From positions 1-64,000 of the forward strand of contig JABYQR010000128.1 of the NCBI GenBank assembly GCA_022592445.1: a DNA stretch of 64,000 nt. The letters run 5' to 3'. Below, piece by piece: positions 20,803 through 31,452 of the stretch; positions within the stretch are counted from its first letter, which is position 1; every line of letters starts with the position of its first letter. The translations under genes were made by a program, and so were the position numbers. This DNA comes from Cytidiella melzeri (lineage: Eukaryota; Basidiomycota; Agaricomycetes; Polyporales; Irpicaceae). The notes under the pieces are model-generated. The model was not told where the DNA came from. It searched no databases and was given only the letters and a program-made list of their open reading frames with translations.

Positions 20803-21952
20803 ATGGAGATGGCCGCACCTAACGGACTTGTCGCCACTGGCCAGGCTGATCGAAGCGATTTACAGAAGCTATGCGGGGTATTCGAAGCTACCGACGGCTC
20901 TGCCACACACTTCGCGATTCCCCACCGAACGAAGGAATTCACCATTGGCCGTGATCTCCAATGTGATCAGCCTCTACTAGGCAGAGACATTATCAGTGAG
21001 TTTGGCTGTACAGCTGCACTACATACGCTGCTTACCATTGTCCTTTAGGCAGAATGCACAGTAGTGTGCGCTCTGTTCTCTCAGAGGATGGCCGCCATTT
21101 CTTTGTCTTTCTGAAGGATCTAAGCAAGAACGGCTGTCTTGTAAGGATTTTCTCAGCTGTTTCCGCCAAGTCTGCACTGACATCGAAATTCACAGGTAAA
21201 CGGGATCAGAATTCACAAGGCCACTGATCATCGGGTCAACAGCGGCGACACCGTGACCTTCGGGGACGACGATGGACCTAGTAAGCTTGTTTTTATGGAT
21301 TATATCTCATTGGATAGTTCTGATTCGCAGTTCATAGCGTTCAAGTTCACTCAATATGATCCGCAATCGGTAACTCTGCTCCTTCACCTGCTAACTTCGA
21401 GTGTGTCGCTCACATTCGCCATTATACGCAGCTTAGATCGCAATATCTGCTGTCTGGAACAGAGTGAGTATCTACTTGTTTTTCCTAGCATTTTGTTAAG
21501 AATGTGAAAAAATAGGCTGGGCAGAGGTACATTTGGTGCAGTGGTATTGGCACATAACAGGACTTCGGGGGTGCCTGTCGCCGTCAAAGTGATCAAGGTC
21601 GGCGGTGACGAGACTCCACGCGAAGAAAGATTGAGAAGACAGGCATTGATTCGACGAGAAGTGAGGGTTATGGAGCGCTTACAACACGTCAGTTCACTGA
21701 GACTCATCGTCAATACGCATTGCACTGACACGTTCATTCCAGCCTTACATCGTCAAATTGCAAACCACGATCATAGAAGACCAGACCGTCTGTAAGTAAC
21801 CTTCGCTCTACATCCCGGATACACGGGAGCTAATATTTCGTTCAGGCCTTGTCATGGAACTGGCACCTTTCGGAAACCTGGGGAAGCTCATTCGAGATCG
21901 GAAACGGCTCAGTCAGTCTGTTGGATGCTTCATCGTTCTCACCATGAACTAA
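20803..21952 (+). pseudogene. FHA domain-protein kinase gene truncated in the kinase N-lobe
   Basis: Six or seven exons give an N-terminal FHA domain followed by the start of a Ser/Thr kinase. The FHA motifs are EFTIGRDLQCDQPL (conserved GR), RMHSSVRS (S-x-H spans an intron at 20992), DLSKNGCLVNG and NSGDTVTFG. FHA domains bind phosphothreonine. The kinase part has the glycine loop LGRGTFGAVVLA, the VAVKVIK lysine, a helix-C glutamate (RREVRVMERLQH), PYIVKLQ and LVMELAPFGNLGKLI. FHA plus kinase is the layout of the Rad53/Cds1/Chk2 checkpoint kinases. The frame then runs into SVGCFIVLTMN and a stop at 21950, before the catalytic HRD and DFG motifs. The product could bind phosphopeptides but could not phosphorylate. 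It is either a dead 5' fragment or a kinase-dead regulator. Confidence 0.75.
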
Positions 21953-23138
21953 ACGAATATCCATCCGCGGAATATGACTCGAAGATTGTCAGCTTGCATA
22001 TTTCTCTTCCTGTACTGGTACACGGAATTCCCGTACTTGTATATCTAAAATATAGCTCACTGTTCGGTATATAGAATGTACCCTGCGCTTTGGAAACAGT
22101 TCGCTTCTGGAAATTAATTTTATACATGCACTCACCTCTATTGACCCATCTCGAAATTCTCCACTCAGGCGACTTGTGCGAAAATGTAGTGTCAGTGTTG
22201 AGGGCGCGGTCGCTTTTGCGCCTCAGTTCCAGCTTGGTTCCAGGTTGCGCCACAAAGTTGTCGGCTAAGACGGGCCTTCATTGCGCGTTCATTTTCGACT
22301 TCGGACAGCCTGCGGACTAAGGACTATGGACTATGGACTAAGGACTAAGGACTAAGGACTAGGGACTAGGGACTAAGAGCTACTTTGTCTGTATGTACAG
22401 TTTGAAGCAGGATTTTACATGCTATAAAACCATACCAATCATGGATGCATTGATCAACGGTTTTCTTGACCGCAAAATGCTGCCTTTAGATTCAAAATTT
22501 TTGGATTAATTTTCTCACAGATTTGTCAGCTGCAAAACTCTGTACTCTGAATAGGATTTGAGGTATGAATAGTACATTGAATTTGAAAGCAGAAAAAGCC
22601 AAGTACAACTTTGAGCTCTTGGCAGTAGCATTGAACCACATTTTTTCAACTTGCAAAATCTTGCCGCTATCGCAGAATTAGTGCAGCATTTTGCTAACTT
22701 CAAAATCATTACAAATTTCTGAAGTAAGTAAAATCATGCTGACGGTCACAATTTTGCTACCTCACAAATCCTGGACAACATTAGATCACTAAACTTGGCA
22801 CCTCACAACACTTTACTGCATGATTTTTCAACAGTTGAAATCCAGAACCCACAAGCTGAATTTTTACATCATTTTCTGGCTCATCCAATCTTAGATCTGG
22901 TCGTGCGATAGTTCACACTTTTTTCAACCGTTTTTGATGCTGGAAAATCCGGTATTTGACGTAGTGTTAGGTCCGAGGTTTGAATGGACACCAGAAGGCA
23001 ACTGATAACATAATAGTCCGTGTTGAACGGAGGCAATGTGGATCAGGGAATGATGGAGGAAAGACGAGTTGGATCGTAGAGGTAATTGTAAAGAAGATAA
23101 CTGGTTATCAAGGTAATTGAAGAAGTAAAGAAAAATAA
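21953..23138. other. AT-rich gene-free region
   Basis: After 22380 the sequence becomes AT-rich with no supported exons. A third, short copy of the GTTCCAGCTTGGTTCCAG...CACAAAGTTGTCGGCTAAGACG core of the LTR-like repeat lies at about 22224-22273. The minisatellite at 22314-22376 follows directly. The AT-rich stretch up to 23138 may be the degraded inside of the copia remnant. Confidence 0.5.
22314..22376. repeat. 7-bp minisatellite (GGACTAN), nine units
   Basis: Nine consecutive heptamers read GGACTAA, GGACTAT, GGACTAT, GGACTAA three times, GGACTAG twice and GGACTAA. The variation is confined to the last base of each unit. Confidence 0.95.
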
Positions 23139-23271
23139 TAGGGTGTGAAGACCGTTCGTAACAATCCCAACTGAAGACCAAGTTGCTGATATTATGACCA
23201 AGTCCTTGGAATTTCAAAAACAGTCTAAATTCAGTGGGAGTCTTGGACTAGTGAACTTCACTGCACTCTAA
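23139..23271 (+). pseudogene. Ty1/copia polyprotein C-terminal remnant (RNase H end)
   Basis: The frame FVTIPTEDQVADIMTKSLEF ... SGSLGLVNF ends in a stop at 23269-23271. The T-x-D/E-Q-x-ADI-x-TK-x-L motif and closing LGL mark the very end of the copia polyprotein just before the 3' LTR. Upstream sequence is too decayed to read. Confidence 0.8.
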
Positions 23272-23328
23272 CGAGATGCTGTCATTCAAAGTAGCTCAAA
23301 GCAAAATGATGTTGGCATCAAGTGGGAG

Positions 23329-23826
23329 TGTTAAAACAATATTGTATCGCTGATTATTGGACATCAGATCTATGGACAATGTAGATTAGATATGTAGATA
23401 GATAAGATCAGATAGTACATAGCATGTGATTCCACCATCATATGGCCACACACAATGCAATACTTGTACCTTATGACATCGTGTTCCAGTAGTTTCCATG
23501 ACTGAATAACAGAAGTCCCATGAGGCTTCTGCATGACTCATATTTCATATCCCAAATGTATTGAGCTTACTAAAGGCTCAGTCAGCACCATTCAGTTATG
23601 TAGGATGCTCAGTCATTGCTTACATTCTCTTAAGTAGTATTAGCAAGCAGGACTGTGCATTACCAATCCTTACCAATCCTTACTCATATGACATTACTGT
23701 AGCATTAGTAATCTAGTTACAGACATGTATATATACCGCTCCCAGAGAGCAGAGAAACGATAAGACACTTACTCCCAGAGTTAGTTGACTCTCCTAGTCA
23801 TCCCCTACACTCGTAACTTTCAAACA
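23329..23826 (+). mobile_element. 3' LTR of a Ty1/copia remnant
   Basis: The purine tract AAGTGGGAG (23320-23328) is followed by TGTTAAAACAATATTG, the standard copia LTR opening. A TATA-like box (TATATATACC, about 23731) and the U5-like stretch leading to ACTTTCAAACA fit an LTR of about 500 bp. The right end (CA at about 23826) is provisional because no second LTR is available for comparison. Confidence 0.75.
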
Positions 23827-23941
23827 GCAATCATGAAAACAAACTGACACACCTCACAACTCAAACTCCAGCATAGCACTCATCCGGTAAGATTAAAAGC
23901 TCTCAATCACACATGCAATTCTGTATTCTGCTACCAAGAGC

Positions 23942-25678
23942 TCAGAAGTGTCCAGTAACCTGTACCGGTTTATACGGCTCCTCCAGGTACTTGATCTCCT
24001 CAGGGGTAAGCTTCAGCCTCACAGCATCTTGAACATCGCATCAAGTCAAACACAAGAACAGCGAGAAAGAAAAAACAATCAATCGCCGCACGTACCAATG
24101 ATATCTTTCAGGTGATCGAGGTTGGTAGATCCCACAATCGGGGCAGTGACGCCGTCCTTGCTGAGGACCCAGGCAGTGGCAACTTGAGCCATGCTGACGC
24201 CTCTCTTGGTGGCGACCTCCTCGACGCGGTTGATGATGTCGTCTGTCGCTCCTTGCTTGTATTTGCCGATGAACCTTGTGACAGTCGTCTTGGTCACCGG
24301 AGAAGTTTGGAGGTTGTCAATGAGAAATGCGTACCAATCGGTTGAGCCTCGCAAAGATGGCTTTGAGAGCGGTCTTGTGAGGAGACCTCGAGCGACTGGG
24401 GACCATGGGATGCTGCCGACTCCAAACATCTACGATATTTGAATGTCAGCAAATCGACATAGGATATGGCAGAGCATGAAAAACCTTTAGTGTGGGATAC
24501 ATCTCGCGTTCTTCCTCGCGGTATATTAGATTGTAGTGGTTTTGCATTGAGATGAAAGGGGTAAGATTGTGAGTGATCGCGTAGTCTGTCGTCTTGCAGT
24601 TAGTCACTAAATGTTTAGGGGAGTCTGCGGTACGTACTCTGCATGGCGTGGACTGCGAGGCAGATCAGCTAACATTCTAATTGCTGGCAGTGAACCTTGC
24701 AAAACTTACATTGGTATGCGTAGCATGAGCTCATGCCGATATAGCGAACATACCCAGCCTTGACAACGTCGTGCAAAGCTTGCATAGTTTCCTCGATCGG
24801 CGTGTTGTAGTCAAACCTGTGGCCTGCCAGATTCGTCGAGTCATGATCAGTTGGGTCTCTTCCGTTTTGACAAGAGGATGATAGGTCGCACATTGCAAAA
24901 CATCCACATAGTCGAGCTGTAACCGCTTGAGACTCCCTTTGACAGAGTCAAAGATATGCTGAACGTTCACGTTGTAAGCGTATTCCGAGTGGCGCATCGT
25001 CGGACCGCGTACCTTGCGGCTCAGTCCCCACTGGTTCACCAATCCAATCTCATCAGGATGCGCACCACCAGCAACAACATTAGGCGCAGATGTGTCTTTC
25101 GCGCACGGTTGGTACGTCTGACAGGGGAACAATACGCTCTGAATGAGCATGGCGGGCTACACGAGTGTGTCAGACGTACCTTGGTCATGACGACGATCTC
25201 TTCGCGCGGCAAGTCCAGCTTCTTGATCGCATTCCCGAGAATGATCTCAGAAAGCCCGTTAGAGTATACCTGTGAGAGCCATCAGGACTTGGGGCAGTCG
25301 TAAGAGGAGAACTCAGCATGTCGCGCACATCGGCGGTATCGAACGTCTGTATGCCTTGATCGTAGCTGCAAGATGTGAATGAGGCTCAGAGTCTCAGCAA
25401 CAACAACAACACGCTCGCGGAAACCTAAGCATAGATACGCACGCGTATTTGATATGCTTGATGGCCTCTTCCTCGTGGTCAATCACCCATTCTGCCCAAT
25501 TCTTGTGCCCGTACTGCATCGTGCCGAGGATGATCTTGGACACCTTCAAGCCCGACTTTCCGAGACGCACTGGAAACGAAGGCAGAGCAAATATTCAGTA
25601 GCGTTGCCTCATGTTGTAGATACTTTAGGCAAACACCCGCTTACCGTATTCCATTTTGGCACTAGTTGAGCTCGACAT
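23942..25678 (-). CDS. Aldo/keto reductase
   Basis: A multi-exon gene beginning [12 protein letters not shown] at 25678, with a splice donor right after. It continues through [19 protein letters not shown], the catalytic [17 protein letters not shown] (Asp and Tyr of the AKR tetrad), VVMTKV (Lys), [27 protein letters not shown] (His), [28 protein letters not shown] and [12 protein letters not shown]. It ends [15 protein letters not shown] plus a short tail at 23942. This is a complete TIM-barrel NAD(P)H-dependent reductase of the fungal family that includes versiconal hemiacetal acetate reductase-like and YakC-like enzymes. The substrate is not predictable. Introns are short and frequent. An overlapping frame at 25609-25812 reads in a different register and is not the N-terminus. 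Confidence 0.9.
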
Positions 25679-26589
25679 TTCTTGCAGAAGTGGTGTTGAG
25701 ATGAGCACCGTAGGGGCATTGTAGTATATATACCAGGGTATCTACCGTAGGCATCGGTATTACGGCAGCCTTTCTCAGGATCTATCGTCAGCAGACTCCT
25801 CGGCTTACTCATGAGACAAGGTATACTTTCGAAAGTTCAGGGGGCTTGTGACTCTGACCACTAACTTTTGTGTCGGCACCGGAATTGCGTCTCCGGATTC
25901 CACAACTCCACTGCGTGTATCCCAATCTAGTCAACTTGTTCGCACATGCATGTTATTGAAAGATATCTCTAGCAGAAAAAAAACTACGAACTTGTTCCAA
26001 CGCCAGAAGATATGATTCACAGTTGATTGTGGTAAAGTCTGCAATGTATAAGCGCTTCGTTCAGAGGATGGCTGCCAGCTGGAAAGAAACAGAAAGTAGG
26101 GTGTATATACATACCCGTTTGACAATGAACCAACAACGACCAGACTTGCTGAGACTCAGTTCGTCGATGTATCAACTGCAGAATTCCAAAAACCACATGC
26201 ACACAACGGTGTTTTACCAAAGCTATTGACGCACTCTACATGCACTGTGGTAGCCGACTCGAACGTACGATACATCTTCGACCTGTGGGAGATCTGGCTT
26301 ATCATGGGGATCTGCCAGAAAATGAACGAACGGGAAGCAAATAGCACGGACAGAATGGAAACACATCAAACCTTTTCTGTACTGGAGTTTGAACTCGAGT
26401 TCCCACCACATTCCACGATGTTTTCACCTAAGATTGTATCTCGCTGCTGGTGAAGGCTACTGTGCACATTTCGCGTGTTTCAGAGGTTGGTCAACATTCG
26501 TATAAGGTACTGTGAAGTATAAAGACAAAAGGGGCATACTGTAGTGTTAAGTGGGTTTTACGATATGGCAATTCACAGATTGGCGTATT
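25679..26589. other. Intergenic, no supported gene
   Basis: About 900 bp between two minus-strand genes. It holds the promoter of the aldo/keto reductase and the 3' flank of the SNF2 helicase. Only short overlapping frames are present and none has motifs. Confidence 0.5.
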
Positions 26590-29500
26590 TTACTGGGACG
26601 CTCCGGCGGACGAATGTCTTGTCTGACCCTCGTTATCCTTATCTTTCGACATTCCGAACAACTGCGGTGCGCCCCTTGTGAGTAAGTTCTCGCTACATTC
26701 ATCAACGTTGATACATACATCTTTGAGCTCCTTCACACTCAGTTTGTGCAGCTTGACGCCAGTGCCTTCGCCGAGTGCAGCCTCAGCCAAGCCTGAGGCG
26801 AGTTGATGACGTGGTCAACCAGGGCACGATTGTGCAGAGGTTAGGTTTGACTCACCGGTCTTTGTCTCCTGGAGCCTCAGCATCCTTGAAGATACAAGAA
26901 GCGAGACATGAGTACGTGCACTAAATCACATCTCTTGTCTGGACGTACCGCTCTTCGAGGGTATCCTTCACCACCAGACGCTTGACAAAAACTTCTTTCT
27001 CTTGACCCAGCCTGTGCACACGATCATACGCCTGAGACTCAGACGCGTAGTTCCATGAAAGATCAAGACTGAAACGAATGAGCAACGACAAAGCAGCTGA
27101 TAAAAGGCCACACTTACTTGACAATGCGATTTGCGGATGTCAAGTTCAAGCCGACGCCGCCACATTTGATGCTATAAGTGGAGCGTGCACGAGGTCACGG
27201 TTGCTACGGACAAGCAGTAATGCACGGCACACATACCTGATGAGAATTACCCTCGGTCCCCCAGGCTGCCTGTACCGGGAGAGTACAGCTTCTCGCGCGG
27301 CACGGTCCATAGTTCCATCGTAGCGCAAGCTCTGAATACCATATCTGGCGAACAACATGTCCACAAGATCTAGCATTGAAGTCCCTATACACGACCAAAT
27401 AAATTAGCATGGGCTTACTATACGTTTAACGGGTTTTGATAGGACTCACACTGAGAGAAGCAGATGATCTTGTCACCCGTCGCTTCCCAATCCTGTATGA
27501 ACCCAATTAAAGCGAGCATCTTGGTACTGGGTTCGACGTTCGCGCCGCCCTCCTTCCACATCTGAATGAGTGCGTCCGATGGTGCTTCCCCCTCCTTCTG
27601 CTTCCCGGATTGTGAGCGGCTCGTGGTTGTGACCGCACCCGATATATCACCTAACGTTATGTCTGTAATTTGCTGAGGCAACGTCAAATACTGTCGACAT
27701 TGAGAGAGACAAGAACGCACATTGTTTGGAGCAACATATCTCCCCTTCCCTTTCAAATCACGCTTGGAGCCCGACAGTCTCATCCTTCTCAAGATCGTCG
27801 CCGCATCAGGTAACTCCTCGTCCGAGCTATCACTAAGTTCCCCATAATCTAACGTCTGCGGCTCATTCTGTTCGTCATCAAACAACGGAGGGCTGGAGCG
27901 TGAAGCGTTCTGGATAGGACGAGAATAGTGGCGACGAGTAGCATCACGTAGTTCCCTTGGGGTTGGCTGGAAAGCAGATGCTTTGAAAACAGCGTTGGGA
28001 CGCAAATCATTCATCTTTTTGCACGTCGGGCCTATGATTGCGTAAACATAGTAGATGAGGCTAAGTAACAAACGGCCTTACATGGACGTAAACCCTTCGC
28101 TGCAGCTACTTCAAATTCCTTCTCTCTTCTAAGGTTTGTTCTTTCATCGGCTTCGCCGCTACAATGCAAGAGCTTCAGTGGTACACCTTACGACAATACC
28201 TTCAAGGACGTACAAGATTCCATCGTGTGCGATAGGAGCTGTGGCAAGCTCCCGACGGCAATCTTCCGAAAGTCATCAGTGCTTATATGGCAACTCATCT
28301 GACCAAACCCACCGGTACAAATCTCATGCCCACAGGCTAGCACAAGCCCGTTATCGCTTATAAAGGCTAGGAAGAGGAAAGTCAATGCGGACAAACAGTA
28401 AAGTTTCCGTGACCACCTACGATCGCTACAGACGGGACACTCTCCTTCTGGAGCCTCAAGTTCTTCGTCATCATAGTCGACTAACGACTCTTTAGCACGT
28501 TTCAAGAAACTTTGCGCATTGCTTAAGCTTTTCTCTTCACTGCAAGAGCAACAATAGGAGACTTACACCCTCTTGATCTTATACATTATCTATGGTCAGC
28601 AGAACACTTGCGATAGCGAGCAAAAGCAGATCGTACCTCAGATGCCCACTTCGTGCCCATCACCTTGGTCGCGCGAGCGAACTCTTTATCTGCATCGCTA
28701 CCCACAGCCAGCGAGGGATCGCTTCCATCCTCGCTGAGACTCTACGACCATGAAATGAACCATTTGCGTACGTGGATTAGGAGGGTACATACAAGGACCA
28801 GATTTGGGTGACAGCAGATTTGTCGCAGCCGAAGGATTAAGACGAGAACCTGGGAATGGCTTTTAAAGACAAGCATTAAAGGTTATGGAATGGAAAACGT
28901 TAACCAAACAACATTATCTCACTTTTTCACGACCGTATTATTCCGGATAAACCTACTGAGTTGAACCTGCGCTCGCTGCTGAATGAGATCGTACAACTAG
29001 AGAGATCGGGCGTATGAGGTATGTATGACCACCGCAGAACAACGATGGACCATACCTGTCTCTCATCCTTAGAGAACTTTAATTCGACGAGCTCCACATG
29101 TTTTGGGGGCAGTTCCAAGATCGGTTTCCCTTCCTGTACATATGTATCAATTGTTGCTGCTAGATAAGCGAACATCGTTCGGAACCAACCAATGTCGAGT
29201 CCTTCGTTCGTCGCACAATCAAAGGCTGCAAGATGGCTTGTGCTCGGGAGCCTGTATAATATATGCATCAATATCATTAGCTCGTTGAGTGAGGATGCTT
29301 CTGACGTACCTGCAAGTGGCGCATTCTGTAATTGGACCTTTCCGACGTATTCATCGAAGCTCAACCAATCACTAGACATACGTGAAGAACAGTTTGCCGC
29401 GCAAGACACAGCTAAGCTTACTTCCAAGGTCGAAAATGTCCAAACCTGAGCAAACCGTAGATATCGGCTCTACAAATGGTAAGAATTAAGCGTAAGCAAA

Positions 29501-31181
29501 AATAGAGGCGTATAGCTGTACATACAATGTGTTTGTCACTGGAGTTCCTGTGAGACACCACCGGTACTTCGCACGGAGCATGGCGACCGTTTTACTCGAT
29601 CGCGTCGTCCTGAAGGGGATTTGAGTAAGCAAATCTCTTCCCAGACATGAGACTCACCTGTTTCGAATGAACTGTGCCTCATCGACAATCACTCGGAACC
29701 ATTCCATACGTGCCAGAGGGCCTCTACACTCAACCTCAGCCTCTACTCAGAGAAATAGCGTAGCTTTCATAGATACCCATTCTCAATGGCCCACTCAAAG
29801 ACATCTTCAGGATCAACACTAGAGGGAGCACTGAAGTCGTTGCTAAGGGTTTGGTACGTCGTAATGATGACCTGCGAGCAGGGATTAGAGAAAGCCGGTT
29901 AACAGAACGTAGACCCACGTCTTTCGCGCGAAGCTTGTCGAGAGTTTTCAGCTTGTCCTTGCCGTGGTGAATGTGGACCGTAAAGACATCGTTAGTCTTT
30001 TGCTCAAGTTCTTCTTTCCACTGTAATTGATGACCAGTTCAGTCAAGTCTCACGCCGCATTACCTACTTTACCTGTAAAAGCAGAGCCGCAGGAACCACT
30101 ACAAGAGTTGTTTTGCTGTCGTCGTCATCACTGGGGGGATTTATGACCATGGTGGCAATCATTTGGACAGTCTTGCCTACGGCAGAGCAGCATTGGTGAT
30201 ATCGCGCGAAACGTACACAGATAACACTGACCAAGACCCATATCATCACTAGGCGCGACGAGTCAACAAGGGGCAGCGTCGAATTCAACAAAAACACTCA
30301 CGCTAAAATTCCACCTTTATGTGGGGTATTGCGTTCTTGATTCACCATCCTATATTAACTTGAATGAAGCATATGTCATTAATCAAGGAGACGAGAACGT
30401 ACCAGCTCACGCCAATCAGCTGATGGGGCAACAAACGCACTTCTAAGCCTGGAATTACATCTTTTATGCTGCAAAGCAATTAAGGATCACATTCGCGGCG
30501 CGAACAGCTGAGTGGCGCTGCTTACTCTTTAAGACCCAAGTTATCCAAGGCGGCCTGCACGGTCAGGCCATGCGATGCATTATCAATAGTTCTTGTCACA
30601 AAGTCTGCCATGCTGCACGCGGTGACGCAATTCAAGTCGAGCAGCAACGACAAAATGCAGTCACGAACCGTAAAGCTTGGTCTGCTCCTCCAGTATCTAT
30701 CTTTTCCGCAACACTCTCATCATCGTATCTAAGGCTAAACCTCCGGCCGGATGAGTCTGCCTTCGGACGCTTGGGTGAGGTGTTCTGCGATCCTAGCAGT
30801 TTACCCATAAATTCCACGCTGCCTACGATACGATGCAAGAGCCTCAGCCAACGGTTATACAAGGGAGTAGAAGCACCTACTGCTTGTAATTGTTGAAGAG
30901 CCGTCTCTAGTCTCATATATGCCTGATCCCCTTGCACGTCGTTTCTTGCTTCCGCTGGCCGGTGGACTTTCGAGAGGGCGCTTTACCCCGACTACAGTCT
31001 CGCCACTGTCACTGCTGGTCCATGGGGTGCTCAAAATATTGTTAGGATCGTCGAGGGCTGCCAATAGGCGTGACTTGTGCTTCAGCGGAGGATCAGCCAT
31101 GAATCGTACAACGAGCTGCTGGTAAATCGAGAAGAGGTTTTGCACTAGCTCTGACTCTTGCAGCCAGGTGCTACGTGACAT
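26590..31181 (-). CDS. SNF2-family helicase with RING finger (Rad5/Rad16/HLTF-type)
   Basis: A large gene with many exons. The N-terminus (MSRSTWLQESELVQNL, 31181) is followed by a Lys/Arg-rich KRPLESPPASGSKKRRAR segment. The ATPase lobe starts LLPHQLIGVSWMVNQERN and has Walker A GGILADDMGLGKT, VVVPAALLLQWKEEL, DVVITTYQTL, the DEAH-like WFRVIVDEAQFIRN, YRWCLTGTPVTN and LRLRQICCHPNLV. A RING finger interrupts the lobes (CPVCSDLISDNGLVLACGHEIC, about 28450-28310, and later PCPTCKK), as in ubiquitin-ligase SNF2 proteins. An acidic Ser-rich insert precedes the second lobe: DKIICFSQWTSMLDLVD, LRYDGTMDRAARE, SIKCGGVGLNLTSANRIVNLDLSWN and RVHRLGQEKEVFVKRLV. These enzymes remodel chromatin or act in DNA-damage tolerance in the nucleus. 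I cannot choose among Rad5, Rad16, HLTF and Rrp-type orthology. Confidence 0.92.
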
Positions 31182-31452
31182 AGCGCGTTATCGCACGCGA
31201 CGCGAGCGTGATGGTTTCGTCACGCACTCATACCGAGGGTCGAGCTGTATGACGTTTCTAAATTGTACTATAATGCTATTAGGATACAGTTTGAGCAAGA
31301 CCGAGTAGTTACTGAAGCAATGCATAGTATAGCACTGCGGTATAGGATATGGATGTGATGTGAAAAGTAGACATGAGACAACAGAGCAGAGGAGCGGTGT
31401 GTGACAGAATGACCTGGGATGGCAAGCAGGGGGTATTCAAGACGAAGAGTTT

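Noticed and set aside
25609..25812. Upstream extension of the aldo/keto reductase
   Set aside because: It reads in a different frame from the [12 protein letters not shown] start and contains the first intron.
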